This document shows positions 22,786 to 32,186 of a stretch of DNA of 33,953 nt, in pieces. The position numbers and the translations under genes were made by a program. The stretch spans positions 1 through 33,953 of the forward strand of contig CABMIB010000079.1 in the NCBI GenBank assembly GCA_902386135.1, in the 5' to 3' direction. Source of the stretch: an uncultured archaeon. GTDB taxonomy: Archaea > Halobacteriota > Methanosarcinia > Methanosarcinales > Methanoperedenaceae. The notes under the pieces are model-generated. The model was not told the origin of the DNA, did no database searches, and saw only the letters and a list, made by a program, of their open reading frames with translations. Every line of letters begins with the position of its first letter. Within the stretch, counting starts at the first letter, position 1.

Positions 22786-23601
22786 ATGCATGCGACACTC
22801 ACGGAACTTGAGCGTGAAGCCTACAGGAAATCCCCGGTCCACAGGATGGACGGCAGGATAAAAATAATTATGACCCTGCTGCTCATCGTGTACGCGGTGG
22901 CTCTCCCCCGCATGGAAGTCCTCGATTTCCCCAGACTTTTGCTCCTTGAAGCCTATCTTGCGGTGCTCATGCTGCTTGCGAGGCTTGAGTTCTCCTACCT
23001 TACATTCCGGTTCGCGATAGCCCTCCCGTTCGGTTTCAGCATTGCTTTTCTCCAGCCTTTCATTAAACAGCCGTTCATCTCTGACTTTACAGTGCTGTAC
23101 AGGCTACCGTTCGGACTTGAAGTGACAGGCGAAGGCCTGCTATTTGGCACGCTTATCTTCGCTAAATTCCTTGTTTGTATAACCGCTGTAATACTTCTCT
23201 CATCCACCACATCGCTGAGCGAACTTGTCTCCTCGGCCCGGCGTCTGGGCATGCCAAGAGAGCTTGCTCTTCTCTTTACCATGATGGTGCGCTATCTCTT
23301 TGTCTTCTGGATAATGCTTGGCAGGATAAGGACTGCGCAGAAGACGCGGGGCTTTGATCTCTGGAATAAAAAAGTGCCGCGGCGATGGACTCTTCAGCAG
23401 GTGGGCTATACGATAAGCTCGCTGTTCATCCGCTCATACGAACAGGGTGAGCGTACATACCAGAGTATGCTCTGCCGGGGTTACAATGCGGATGCGCAGG
23501 TGTACGTGGGCAAAAAAAAAATGGGTGTTTCCGATATACTGGTTCTTGCACTGGCACTGGGGGTTATAATCGCGGCACAGTTCGGACTTAAGTTTTTATA
23601 G
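22786..23601 (+). CDS. cbiQ: ECF transporter transmembrane protein CbiQ/NikQ
   Basis: 271 residues with five or so membrane helices and the coupling region typical of ECF T-components (RTAQKTRGFDLW near residue 185, and YEQGERTYQSMLCRGY near 220, with the RG motifs that contact the ATPases). It couples ATP hydrolysis by CbiO to the metal-binding CbiM. The ATG lies 1 base after the cbiO stop. A second Met (MHAT...) is the same start. Confidence 0.9.
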   Translation: MHATLTELEREAYRKSPVHRMDGRIKIIMTLLLIVYAVALPRMEVLDFPRLLLLEAYLAVLMLLARLEFSYLTFRFAIALPFGFSIAFLQPFIKQPFISDFTVLYRLPFGLEVTGEGLLFGTLIFAKFLVCITAVILLSSTTSLSELVSSARRLGMPRELALLFTMMVRYLFVFWIMLGRIRTAQKTRGFDLWNKKVPRRWTLQQVGYTISSLFIRSYEQGERTYQSMLCRGYNADAQVYVGKKKMGVSDILVLALALGVIIAAQFGLKFL

Positions 23602-23652
23602 CCATGAGTATAATTTAACTATGTTTGAACTATCGTACTAAGGAGGTAGGTT

Positions 23653-23859
23653 ATGCCGGATAGAAAATACGTAATAGAATCAAGAAGGTATGTTGGAGAA
23701 GACGGAAGAACGACATTTGATAGCTGGGTCACGAACGCCAACGTCATAGAAATAAAACATGCCGAGCAGTATTTAGTGTTCTACCCGCTTGAGGGAGAAC
23801 ACGCGGGAAAGAAACACTACATACCGTTCTCGAACATCCACGTCGTCAGGGAGATGTAA
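23653..23859 (+). CDS. Small conserved-looking protein, 68 aa
   Basis: A consensus ribosome-binding site (taaggaggt) stands 6-7 bases before the ATG. The product, MPDRKYVIESRRYVGEDGRT followed by a beta-rich rest (WVTNANVIEIKHAEQYLVFY, HYIPFSNIHVVREM), looks like a small all-beta domain. No signal or membrane segment. It lies 51 bases after cbiQ and may be a separate unit. Not recognised. Confidence 0.65.
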   Translation: MPDRKYVIESRRYVGEDGRTTFDSWVTNANVIEIKHAEQYLVFYPLEGEHAGKKHYIPFSNIHVVREM

Positions 23860-23901
23860 TTAACGCACATCTGAAGGCCGAACTTGTCGCTGGAATTTCA
23901 A

Positions 23902-24306
23902 TTAAAATTCGGTATCATCCAGGAATTTCTTGAATGACTCCAGTTCGGTCCTGCTTTTGGATATTTCATTTTTTATCTCGGTTGTGATCTGAGCGAACAA
24001 CTGCCTGAGCTTCTCTTTTTCCATCCGCTTCGGGACCTGTATCTCAAAAAGATAGTCCTTGGAACCCACTTTTACCGAGTCGACAAGGATTTCCTTGTAT
24101 TTGAACAATACATTGCGGACTATCTGCCTGACATCCTCGCCCTTAAATGCGTGGTCGGATATTTTATATTCGGATTCTGCTTCTGAGTATCTACAGGTCA
24201 CATTTACCGGGAACACCTGCAGTGTATAGTTCATCTCGTCCATATGCGTCATTTTTGCTTTGAGCTTAAGCTCTGTTTCAGGTTTTTTTATTTCTTCCTC
24301 AGTCAT
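23902..24306 (-). CDS. Small alpha/beta protein next to ilvE
   Basis: 134 residues. The head is acidic/basic (MTEEEIKKPETELKLKAKMT), the middle beta-rich (TLQVFPVNVTCRYSEAESEY), and the C-terminal 40 residues a charged helix, possibly coiled coil. Family not recognised. The ATG at 24306 follows ggaggt. An in-frame ATG at 24324 overlaps the ilvE stop (ATGA), but it would put the Shine-Dalgarno inside the gene, so I prefer the later one. It is the second gene of the ilvE operon. Confidence 0.7.
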   Translation of the reverse strand: MTEEEIKKPETELKLKAKMTHMDEMNYTLQVFPVNVTCRYSEAESEYKISDHAFKGEDVRQIVRNVLFKYKEILVDSVKVGSKDYLFEIQVPKRMEKEKLRQLFAQITTEIKNEISKSRTELESFKKFLDDTEF

Positions 24307-24320
24307 TTTTAAACCTCCGT

Positions 24321-25199
24321 TCATATTATAGGCGTGCCTTCGGTCCTTGTCAGTTCCTTGAAGGCAGCCATAAGCTTCTTAGTGATCTTACCCGGTATCC
24401 CGTCAGCTATCAAGCGCCCGTCGATCTTGGTGATGGGGGCGATCTCGGCTGCGGTGCCGGTAACAAAAACCTCATCCGCGCTATAAAGGTCAAAGAAACC
24501 TAAATTCGTCTCCACTACCTCTATACCCTCCCTGACAGCCAGTTCTATAGATGCTGCCCTTGTTATCCCGCGAAGGTTATTGAGCGTGGGCGGGGTGATG
24601 ATCCTGCCGTCCTTTATAATAAATATATTATCCCCCGAACCTTCTGAAACATTACCGTGTGTATCGAATATGATCGCCTCGTCGCCGCCTTTTACGTTCG
24701 CTTCGATCTTAGCCAGGATGTTGTTCAGGTAATTCAATGACTTGATGTTGGGGGGCATGGCATCGGACGCGTTCCTCCTTATACCTACTGTAATCGCTGT
24801 AAGACCTTTTTCATATAGATCGCCGTACATTGCGCCCCATTCCTGTGTAATTATGAACACGTTAGGTTCCGGGCATTTCCTCGGGTCAAGTCCCAGGTCG
24901 CCATCCCCACGTGTAACGATGGGGCGTATATAGGCATCTTTCAGCTTGTTTTTCTTTAATGTCTCAATGATGGCTTTTTTCATCTCTCCTTTTGAAAGGG
25001 GGATCTTGAGGTCGATCGCCCTGGCGGAATCGTACATCCTGTTAAGGTGCTCATCGAGCCTGAATACCCTGCCGTTGTAGGCTCTGATACCCTCAAAAAC
25101 ACCATCACCATATAAAAAACCATGGTCATAAACAGACGTCCTCGCCTCGCTTTTTGGCACAAATTTTCCGTTGAAATAAATTAACAGTTCCATAGGCAT
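24321..25199 (-). CDS. ilvE: Branched-chain amino-acid aminotransferase
   Basis: 292 residues, fold-type IV PLP enzyme for the last step of Ile, Leu and Val synthesis. Seen: [20 protein letters not shown] and [15 protein letters not shown] at the start, an Arg-rich [17 protein letters not shown], the PLP lysine in [14 protein letters not shown] (about 155), and the phosphate-binding SEGSGDNIF and TVTGTAAEI-like segments. The frame is open for 65 codons further upstream, but relatives start at M-x-L-I-Y-x-N-G. The ATG at 25199 (gagg 6 bases upstream) or 25193 is the real start. It overlaps the ATG of the next gene's frame (ATGA). Confidence 0.9.
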   Translation of the reverse strand: MPMELLIYFNGKFVPKSEARTSVYDHGFLYGDGVFEGIRAYNGRVFRLDEHLNRMYDSARAIDLKIPLSKGEMKKAIIETLKKNKLKDAYIRPIVTRGDGDLGLDPRKCPEPNVFIITQEWGAMYGDLYEKGLTAITVGIRRNASDAMPPNIKSLNYLNNILAKIEANVKGGDEAIIFDTHGNVSEGSGDNIFIIKDGRIITPPTLNNLRGITRAASIELAVREGIEVVETNLGFFDLYSADEVFVTGTAAEIAPITKIDGRLIADGIPGKITKKLMAAFKELTRTEGTPII

Positions 25200-25425
25200 C
25201 CCAGCCTCATAAGGAAAACAAGAGATATATGCGTTTTGATTGCCATGATCGGACATGCCCGTCGAAGTTCCCTTTATCGGAGTATCACATGTATATAATA
25301 TATATTGGCTTTGTCGGAAAGTATAATCAGTTTTTTTCATATACATACGAAAAATATAAATTTCCGCCTGGGGGGCTCGGTTTTGATTATACAACTTTTC
25401 TTTTTAACATTATATTAAAACGTAA

Positions 25426-25439
25426 GATTTATATTTAAT
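25426..25439 (+). promoter_or_regulatory. TATA box of the winged-helix gene
   Basis: gatttatatttaat sits 30-43 bases before the ATG of 25469; ggtga at about 25458 is the ribosome-binding site. The remaining 25200-25425 is an AT-rich, gene-free promoter gap. Confidence 0.5.
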
Positions 25440-25468
25440 GAATACATTTACCAATAGGGTGAAATATT

Positions 25469-25843
25469 ATGAAAAGTCTGTCAGTAAACGTACTCGATAA
25501 AGCCGATGAAGAATTCGCCGACACGCTAATGGAACTTGGATTAAAAAGAAACGTAGCAAAAGTGCTCACCTATCTGAAAAACGTGAAAGAAGTGACTTCC
25601 AGGGACCTTGAAATGGGTTCGGACCTGAGACAACCTGAGGTCAGTATCGCTATGCGCGAGCTGGAAGAGCTTGGCTGGATCGCGGAGAGGGAGGAGAAAA
25701 AACCGGGAAAAGGACGCCCGTATAAGATTTATCAGCTTAAGACGAGTATCGATGCTATCATTGAGTATCTTGAGACACAGAAGAAAAAAGAGTCTCTGGC
25801 AATGATGGCAAGTATAAAACGCCTGAAAGAATTAAGTAAATAA
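25469..25843 (+). CDS. Winged-helix regulator
   Basis: 124 residues. The domain LGLKRNVAKVLTYLKNVKEV, TSRDLEMGSDLRQPEVSIAM, RELEELGWIAEREEKKPGKG-RPYKIYQL is a textbook wHTH of the TrmB/MarR-like kind, with a C-terminal helix (EYLETQKKKESL...RLKELSK) probably for dimerisation. Similar stand-alone regulators are common in Methanosarcinales and haloarchaea. It is convergent with ribB (stop-to-stop gap 72 bases). Target unknown. Confidence 0.82.
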   Translation: MKSLSVNVLDKADEEFADTLMELGLKRNVAKVLTYLKNVKEVTSRDLEMGSDLRQPEVSIAMRELEELGWIAEREEKKPGKGRPYKIYQLKTSIDAIIEYLETQKKKESLAMMASIKRLKELSK

Positions 25844-25915
25844 TCTGCCTGTATAAGGGAGAGTGGGGAGCAGATGTATTATGAAGCCCGATAAAAGATG
25901 GGATAAACTGTTTTA

Positions 25916-26602
25916 TTAACCCGGAAGAGCTTCCAGGATATTTTTACCTTCTATGAACGGCATATTATTGTGAATAGAATACTTCTTCGCATCCTCTTTG
26001 GAGAGGGCCTTCCCTGTCCTGTCATCAAGCATCTCGCACACTACCATTGAGGGGCATATGCCTGCCATCAATGCCAGTTGTACCGAGAGCTCGGTCTGCC
26101 CGCGCCGCTCATCGAGAAGACGCGATGCTGCGCGAAGCAGTGCGACATGACCTGGTGACCTGAAGTCCCTGCCGAAGTCAATTTTTTCCCCGTTCAAAAC
26201 CTTCTCTACGGTCTCGCCTATCTTATTGATGGTAAGAGCCCTGTCGTTATCCGTTATGCCTGTAAAAGTACCCCTGTGGTTCACCCAGAGCGAGAACGAG
26301 GAGCGCGAATCGTAAGGGATATCGCCTTTCTTTTCAACAAGCGTGCGCAGAGACCTGTGACCATTCAAAGAGACGCTGCGCAGCACGTCGGATATGAACG
26401 GCAGCCCCAGCTTTTGCGCAGCCGTTGCATGGATTGCAACGCATATAAGCCCGCCGCCGTCATGCCGCATGCGCGCCACGTCTGCCGGGGTCACGCTCTG
26501 CGCCGGCATTACAAGGTCTGTTTCGCCTTCCCTGTCATCATCATCAAATAGAAGTACCATATTGCCATTGCGTACTGCTTCGATTGCTTTCAAAAGACTC
26601 AT
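25916..26602 (-). CDS. ribB: 3,4-dihydroxy-2-butanone 4-phosphate synthase
   Basis: 228 residues. The enzyme makes the four-carbon precursor of riboflavin from ribulose 5-phosphate. Signature pieces: DDDDREGETDLVMPAQ (residues 20-35, the acidic metal-binding loop), MRHDGGGLICVAI, HRGTFTGITDNDRALTI, and FRSPGHVALLRA with the catalytic His. No GTP-cyclohydrolase II domain is fused, as in other archaea. Its ATG overlaps the stop of ribK (ATGA), so both are translated together. Confidence 0.92.
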   Translation of the reverse strand: MSLLKAIEAVRNGNMVLLFDDDDREGETDLVMPAQSVTPADVARMRHDGGGLICVAIHATAAQKLGLPFISDVLRSVSLNGHRSLRTLVEKKGDIPYDSRSSFSLWVNHRGTFTGITDNDRALTINKIGETVEKVLNGEKIDFGRDFRSPGHVALLRAASRLLDERRGQTELSVQLALMAGICPSMVVCEMLDDRTGKALSKEDAKKYSIHNNMPFIEGKNILEALPG

Positions 26603-27246
26603 TTTATAACCTCCACTTCGACATTGCTCCCGTCGCTGATATCCAGGTGTTTTCTCAGGTTCACAGGAGCTATTATCTCGATTATGTCCTCAGGATAATG
26701 GGTGCGCTCAGGGACGATTACCGCTCCCCGGACATCGGCAATCCTGATACCGAAACATGAACCGCTCCCGAAAGTCCTGTTCTCGCTTGTGAACCCGGAA
26801 ATCCTGATGCCTGTGCTTATCCCTTTTCGTATCTCGATGCTCGGGGCATCAAGTTTTATATTCAATGTACCCGGGTACGGATCAAATCCGAGCTTTTCGA
26901 TGAACTGTGTTCTGTATTCATCAAGAGAGATGTAATACTGCCCTTCTCCCAATCCCGTGATGACCTTTCCGCTTAAGAACTTTTTACTTCCGTTGCCTGA
27001 AAATATCTCCCGGTAATCGTTCAGTTCCTTTTGCAGCGCAGCTATGCCGCCGCTTGTTATGGTGACAAGCTGCCCGTCGTGCAATATCTGCCTTGAGATG
27101 AGATTTTCATCCTCAAGGCTTTTAAGCTTGCGAGCCGCTGTCTGCGGGCTTGAATCTATATGGGATGCAAATTCCACAGATGATAATTCCACAGGCTTTT
27201 TATGCGCGCCCAGAAGCGCAAGTTTCTTCAGGGATAATATGTCCAT
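26599..27246 (-). CDS. ribK: CTP-dependent riboflavin kinase with wHTH (RbkR)
   Basis: 215 residues: an N-terminal winged helix (about 15-60: ELSSVEFASHIDSSPQTAAR, KLKSLEDENLISRQ) and the archaeal CTP-dependent riboflavin kinase domain (about 90-215: GKVITGLGEGQYYISLDEY, FDPYPGTLNIKL, PERTHYPEDIIEIIAPVNLR). The kinase makes FMN. This fused form, RbkR, is known as a regulator of archaeal riboflavin genes. TGA overlaps the ribB ATG. Upstream (27255-27298) three TGGGA words recur about every 12-20 bases and could be an operator (weak). Confidence 0.9.
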   Translation of the reverse strand: MDILSLKKLALLGAHKKPVELSSVEFASHIDSSPQTAARKLKSLEDENLISRQILHDGQLVTITSGGIAALQKELNDYREIFSGNGSKKFLSGKVITGLGEGQYYISLDEYRTQFIEKLGFDPYPGTLNIKLDAPSIEIRKGISTGIRISGFTSENRTFGSGSCFGIRIADVRGAVIVPERTHYPEDIIEIIAPVNLRKHLDISDGSNVEVEVIK

Positions 27247-27304
27247 AAGCTTCTCATTTTTGGGATGCTACTCAATTATGGGAATTAATGTGGGATAAAG
27301 GTTT

Positions 27305-28111
27305 TCATCCTGCCGCTGGATACGACCCCAGTATCTTAAGCATCGCGACCTTGCTCTTCACCCTGTCAAGGGCACAGCTTATCATCTTATTCTCAATATG
27401 TCCCCGGAGGTCGATATAAAAGAGGTAATCTCCGAGTACTTTCTTCGTGGGGCGGGACTCAATCCTGGTTAGGTCTATGCCCTTACTGGCAAATTCCCCC
27501 AGGACCTCATAAAGCGCGCCTGGTCTGTTCTTTTCAAGATATACGATTATCGAGGTCTTATCGTTGCCTGTAGGATGCGGCGTATTCTTCCCTATTACGA
27601 TGAACCGCGTATAATTCTCATTGATATCCTGTATGTTCTCGGCCAGGACACCCAGTCCGTATCTTTGTCCTGACTCTTTGGAGGCGATAGCTGCGATGTC
27701 CTTTGATTCCGAAGCCAGCTTTGCTGCCAGTGATGTGCTCAGGGCTGAGCGCACCTCCGCATCCTTAAAGTTCTTCTTGATGAACTTCCTGCACTGGGAT
27801 AACCCCTGGGGATGGGACATGATGATTTTTATATCCCGCCCGCTGCCTTTTGAAAGGAGATAATGGTTTATCTGGACTATAACCTCGCCGACTATCTTTA
27901 ACTGGTGTTCCATAAGGAGATCAAGCGTGAGCGCAATAGACCCTTCCAGTGAATTCTCTACAGGTACGACGCTGTAATCCACTTCCCCCCTCAAAAGAGC
28001 ATCCACTGCTTCCATGATATCTTCGCAGTACAGCAGTTCCGCAGTACCATTCCACTGTTTTGCGGCTTTTTCAGAGTATGAACCCTCCGGCCCTAAGATT
28101 CCGATTATCAT
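27305..28111 (-). CDS. pheA: Prephenate dehydratase
   Basis: 268 residues. It converts prephenate to phenylpyruvate for phenylalanine. Seen: the start IIGILGPEGSYSEKAAKQW, VPVENSLEGSIALTLDLL, the catalytic NYTRFIVIG, and an ACT regulatory domain (about 185-268: TSIIVYLEKNRPGALYEVLG, ESRPTKKVLGDYLFYIDL). The ACT domain binds Phe for feedback control. No chorismate-mutase part is fused. It is 58 bases upstream of ribK on the same strand, so aromatic and flavin genes may share a message. Confidence 0.92.
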   Translation of the reverse strand: MIIGILGPEGSYSEKAAKQWNGTAELLYCEDIMEAVDALLRGEVDYSVVPVENSLEGSIALTLDLLMEHQLKIVGEVIVQINHYLLSKGSGRDIKIIMSHPQGLSQCRKFIKKNFKDAEVRSALSTSLAAKLASESKDIAAIASKESGQRYGLGVLAENIQDINENYTRFIVIGKNTPHPTGNDKTSIIVYLEKNRPGALYEVLGEFASKGIDLTRIESRPTKKVLGDYLFYIDLRGHIENKMISCALDRVKSKVAMLKILGSYPAAG

Positions 28112-28184
28112 CCGCTCTATATATTGAAGAACAGAAGAAATAGTTTGTTGCGTTTAAATTACCCGGCCATTTCATGGAAACTAT

Positions 28185-28838
28185 TTAAGAGACCATCAAC
28201 TTACATTTTACTGTCCAGTAGTTGGTATATCCGGCGGCTCCCTCCATCCACCATTGCATGCTTTCTACGGTATTATTATTATTACTTAGTTCCTCAAGGT
28301 GCCCGCCTATTTTGCGATCAACAGCAGAAAGGAATTTTTCGACTACACTTTCAGTACCAAAAGATACGGGCGTGCATCTGAACCCAAGTTCTTTAAATGC
28401 CTCCGGATCCCAGTTTTCACCGTTCACGAACACTTTTGGCAGTGTTCCTGAGCATAGCTTTGCAAGATGCCTGAGAAAAACGGAAGTCGTACCCCTGTTT
28501 TTTAAGCGGGATACATAGACTGCCATAACCATATCACCGTTAAGGTCAACTGCAGCCCATATCCAGGTCTTCTCACCGCCAATAATGGTTTCTCTTGCAT
28601 CAATAGCGATGCACTCTCTTTTCTTAACCATCTGCTGGTCAATAAAAAGCCTGTGACCTTTTACATAACAGTCTCTCTCATATACATATCTTTTAATCCC
28701 TTCGATCCTGTTAACTACCTTATTCACCAGCCTCTCCTCTGTCCCGGCAAGTAAATAATGAGGGGTGGAAGTATAATTACCTCCCAAATTGATATCCCCA
28801 GTCCTGTGCATATTATTTTTTCGGATATCTTCGGTCAT
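28185..28838 (-). CDS. IS6-like transposase relative, catalytic Asp replaced
   Basis: 217 residues with an RNase H-like DDE core of IS6/IS240 type: IAIDARETIIGGEKTWIWAA, VDLNGDMVMAVYVSRLKNRG, VFVNGENWDPEAFKELGF and ESVVEKFLSAVDRKIGGHLE. In the family the second acidic residue sits in 'VDG' after the beta strand; here it is VNG, so the Asp is Asn. The first Asp (AID) and last Glu (VVEKF) seem kept. No terminal inverted repeats were found at the ends, and the N-terminal zinc/HTH part is short. It may be a dead or domesticated element. The ATG at 28838 is favoured by aggtgag; a GTG at 28847 lies inside it. Confidence 0.7.
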   Translation of the reverse strand: MTEDIRKNNMHRTGDINLGGNYTSTPHYLLAGTEERLVNKVVNRIEGIKRYVYERDCYVKGHRLFIDQQMVKKRECIAIDARETIIGGEKTWIWAAVDLNGDMVMAVYVSRLKNRGTTSVFLRHLAKLCSGTLPKVFVNGENWDPEAFKELGFRCTPVSFGTESVVEKFLSAVDRKIGGHLEELSNNNNTVESMQWWMEGAAGYTNYWTVKCKLMVS

Positions 28839-29033
28839 TTTTCTCACCTGGAAATTAATCTTTCAAGCAGTAATTGGGTACACAAGAGGATATTGCGAGT
28901 TACTACTATTGTTAGCAAAACAGGGAAAAAGTGGGAATAGAGCAGGAAAACTCTCAACAGTTAAAAAAATCTGAGCATGAAAAGCTATTAAAATCAGTAT
29001 AATTATAATGGTGATGAGGTTATAGGGCAGTAT

Positions 29034-30500
29034 ATGATACTCAGGAAAAATATCTCTTTAACTGAGGATTATCTAAAGAAGCTTGAGCCGCTAATGAAAA
29101 AGCATAATGGAAATCTCAGTGCGGTCATACGTGAGATGATAGACCTCGCCGACGCGGCATTCGCTGATCCTGATTCTGTCAAAAGGCTTATTTCGGGTTT
29201 AAAAAAGGAGCAGAACCTGACATCATCCACCCTCATCTGGGCGCTTAAAAATCTTGCAGGCAGGCTCCCTGATGAGGAAACGGTCCATAACATAATCGGC
29301 AGCGAAGTATCATCAATCTCGTCCCTTGAAAAGCGCCTGAATGAAATGGGCAGTGAAATTTACTGGGATTGCTCGGTTAAAAGCAGCTCTGATAATGATA
29401 TAAAGCCTAATAATGCTACTTTTATCATAACCGGGAAGAACATGGATTTGAATACATATATGGCTGCTGTAATAGCCGTATTTGCCTCCAAAAAATACAA
29501 TCTTGGCGTAACAAAGGTAAAAAGCGTGAATAACTTAATTGAAATGGATATGACGGCAGGAGAGGAGGAATTGAGCCGTAAAAGCCTGACCGTGCATTTC
29601 GGTCATCTCGAAGAGGCTTTCTCAGAGCTTTATAAAAAACCGGATTTCTGGACCATAATAATAAGCCTGTATATAAAAATGAATTACGACATGGTGGTCA
29701 TATCCAGGCAGTTCTTTGAAGAGACCCTTGCCGGGAAAACCTCACCCAAATCCACCATATGCGTCGAAAGATTTTGCGACAGCCCTGTAAATCGAATCCC
29801 TTCGGATGAGCTCTTAAAAAAAATAGCTGTTCTCTACCCGCGCATGGGTATAATTAAAAATATCGATATAAACAAAGATTCGTTGATAATACATCATGGT
29901 TTAAGCGAACCCGAGGCTATCAAGAAACTGACGGATATGTTCGCGGAACTGCTGAACTTGAACGGGCGTACATACGGTGCCACAATAAGTGAAAACCTGA
30001 TTGTTCTGAAGCTCCAGCCCGAAGTTGGCAAGATACTGACAAGGATGATAGAAGACCTGAAACCCAGGGATTCACCAATTGTAGACTATCGTACGGATTT
30101 ACTGAAAATGCTGGATATGTTAAGAAATGTGCCCTCGGATGAGGAATTCATAAAGACTTTCGGCAGCAAGTTCGGCAAAAAGATGATACAGAATTATGAG
30201 AAAAACAAAAAGATAGATAAGTGGGATGCAGGCACGTTCCTGAAATACCTGCAGGAGGCTGGCGCCATCATAGGGCAGGATTCAAAGTGGGGAAGCGTGA
30301 GTGAAAACGTCATTCGCGGCGAAATTAATGCAAGTAACCTTATAAAAAGCAATGGCGATAACGGCACCACCAACGGCATGTTTATAAATGGTATCTTTAG
30401 CGGCTGGGTATCGCATGCTTTCGGTGACCCCTCAAAAATGGTTTATAAAAACCAGATGACAGGTGAAAATACCCCGCTTGAGGTTTATATCGCAATATAG
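29034..30500 (+). CDS. RHH-domain protein of a two-component operon
   Basis: 488 residues. The first 45 form a ribbon-helix-helix-like fold (RKNISLTEDYLKKLEPLMKK, LSAVIREMIDLADAAF), as in CopG-type DNA-binding proteins. The rest contains three or four mixed alpha/beta segments with no motif I recognise; the end (NGIFSGWVSHAFGDPSKMVY) may be a small beta domain. It lies 9 bases before a histidine kinase and two genes before a response regulator on the same strand, so it may be an output or accessory regulator of that pair. The weak leader has 'agggcag' before the ATG. Confidence 0.7.
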   Translation: MILRKNISLTEDYLKKLEPLMKKHNGNLSAVIREMIDLADAAFADPDSVKRLISGLKKEQNLTSSTLIWALKNLAGRLPDEETVHNIIGSEVSSISSLEKRLNEMGSEIYWDCSVKSSSDNDIKPNNATFIITGKNMDLNTYMAAVIAVFASKKYNLGVTKVKSVNNLIEMDMTAGEEELSRKSLTVHFGHLEEAFSELYKKPDFWTIIISLYIKMNYDMVVISRQFFEETLAGKTSPKSTICVERFCDSPVNRIPSDELLKKIAVLYPRMGIIKNIDINKDSLIIHHGLSEPEAIKKLTDMFAELLNLNGRTYGATISENLIVLKLQPEVGKILTRMIEDLKPRDSPIVDYRTDLLKMLDMLRNVPSDEEFIKTFGSKFGKKMIQNYEKNKKIDKWDAGTFLKYLQEAGAIIGQDSKWGSVSENVIRGEINASNLIKSNGDNGTTNGMFINGIFSGWVSHAFGDPSKMVYKNQMTGENTPLEVYIAI

Positions 30501-30509
30501 GGGGATCAA

Positions 30510-32186
30510 ATGACTGAATTAAACCATGATAGCGACAAGAATACAATCGCACTGCCGCCTGCCGTCAGGGATGTAACAGAACGTAAGCGGGCGGAGGAAG
30601 CGCTACAGCAGTCTGAAGAAATATACCGCATGTTAATCGACAATATGCAGGACGGCGTCTTTATCATCCAGGATGGCAAAATACAATTTGTCAATGAGGC
30701 TTTTGCAAGAACGGCTGGCTATACGGTTGAAGAAACCCTTGGCAGGGATTTCATCGATTTTATTGCTCCTGAGGATAAGGAAAGGGTCATAGATAAATAT
30801 TCCCGGAGGCTGGATGGTGAAAATGTCCCCAAGGAATATGAATTCAACATACTGCATAAAGACGGGGCAAGAATCATCGTAAATGTGAACGTGGGGCTTA
30901 TAACTTACCGCGGCAGGATGGCAAGCATGGGGACGATAAGGGATATCACAGAGCGTAAGCAGGCTGAGGAAGCATTATCATGGCAGGTTGAGATCAACGC
31001 GGCGATGGTAGAGCTGTCCGGTACGCTACTGTCCCCGGCTACGGTTGAAGATATTTCCGCTCTTGTACTTGACCATGCCAAAGCCCTGACGAACAGCCCC
31101 TATGGTTACGTCGGGTACATTGATCCGAAGACCGGCTATCTTGTCTGCCCGACCATGAGCCGGGATATGATGGATATCTGTAAGGTAACAGATAAAAATA
31201 ATATACTTAAGGAATTTCGAGGGCTGTTCGGATGGGTGATCACTAACCGCAAACCTATTCTTACAAATGACCCGGCGAATGATCCCAGGTCAACGGGAAC
31301 CCCGCCCGGGCATATAGCGATACATCGTTTTCTATCTGCGCCTGCGATGCTCAAGAGAAAACTGGTGGGCGAGCTTTCCGTACCAAGTTCGGTCGGCAAC
31401 AAAATACATGTCATGCGGTACTATGATAAAGGAGACCTGGTAGGGCAGATCGCATTAGCTAATTCAAATAGGGACTATACCGAGCGTGACCTCGCGCTGG
31501 TAGAGCGCCTGGCAGACATCTATGCAATCGCAATCAATCGATACTGGGTTGAAGAGCAAATCAAGGAATCCCTTACAGAAAAGGAAGTGTTGTTAAAGGA
31601 AATCCACCACAGGGTCAAGAACAACATGCAGATAATCTCAAGCCTGCTCAGGCTCCAGTCAAGAGATGTAACTGAGAAAAAATATATCGATATGTTTACC
31701 GACAGCCAGAACCGGATAACGTCGATGGCTCTTATCCATGAGAAACTTTACCAGTCCAAAGGGCTGGCAAAGATCGATTTCGATGATTATATCAGGGATC
31801 TTGCGAACGGTCTCTTCCAGTCGTACGGGGCTAATAGCAACATTGGGCTAAAAATCGATGTCAGGGATGTTTCGCTCGGTATCGATTCTGCCATACCGTG
31901 CGGGCTGGTTGTCAATGAACTGGTTACAAATTCCCTGAAACATGCGTTCCCGGATGGCAGGAGAGGTGAGGTACTGATATCGCTTCACCCAACCCCCGGA
32001 AACATGATAGAACTAATAATACGCGATAACGGTGTCAGCATCCCGGAAGATATAGATATCAGGAAAACAGAATCACTGGGCTTGCACCTGGTTACGATAC
32101 TGGTGGAAAACCAGCTTCACGGCGAGATCAATCTTGACAGGAGTAAGGGGACCGAATTCCTGGTCAAATTCAAAGATGTGAAATAA
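30510..32186 (+). CDS. Sensor histidine kinase (PAS-GAF-HisKA_2-HATPase)
   Basis: 558 residues, no membrane segment. It starts with a bare PAS tail (VRDVTERKRAEEALQQSEE), then a PAS domain (about 40-150), a GAF domain (about 165-345), the HisKA_2 phosphoacceptor EIHHRVKNNMQIISSLLRLQ (His366 or His367), and a HATPase (VVNELVTNSLKHAF, IIRDNGVSIPED, SLGLHLV). This is the common methanogen soluble-kinase type. The GAF has an apparent insert of about 28 residues between FLSAPAM and DLVGQIALAN. The initial PAS tail suggests loss of an earlier PAS domain. Stop and next start overlap by one base (TAATG). Confidence 0.9.
   Translation: MTELNHDSDKNTIALPPAVRDVTERKRAEEALQQSEEIYRMLIDNMQDGVFIIQDGKIQFVNEAFARTAGYTVEETLGRDFIDFIAPEDKERVIDKYSRRLDGENVPKEYEFNILHKDGARIIVNVNVGLITYRGRMASMGTIRDITERKQAEEALSWQVEINAAMVELSGTLLSPATVEDISALVLDHAKALTNSPYGYVGYIDPKTGYLVCPTMSRDMMDICKVTDKNNILKEFRGLFGWVITNRKPILTNDPANDPRSTGTPPGHIAIHRFLSAPAMLKRKLVGELSVPSSVGNKIHVMRYYDKGDLVGQIALANSNRDYTERDLALVERLADIYAIAINRYWVEEQIKESLTEKEVLLKEIHHRVKNNMQIISSLLRLQSRDVTEKKYIDMFTDSQNRITSMALIHEKLYQSKGLAKIDFDDYIRDLANGLFQSYGANSNIGLKIDVRDVSLGIDSAIPCGLVVNELVTNSLKHAFPDGRRGEVLISLHPTPGNMIELIIRDNGVSIPEDIDIRKTESLGLHLVTILVENQLHGEINLDRSKGTEFLVKFKDVK

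Noticed and set aside
28138-28186. 9-bp inverted repeat aaatagttt/aaactattt as a transposon end
   Set aside because: Both arms lie on the same side of the IS6-like gene, so they cannot be its two ends.
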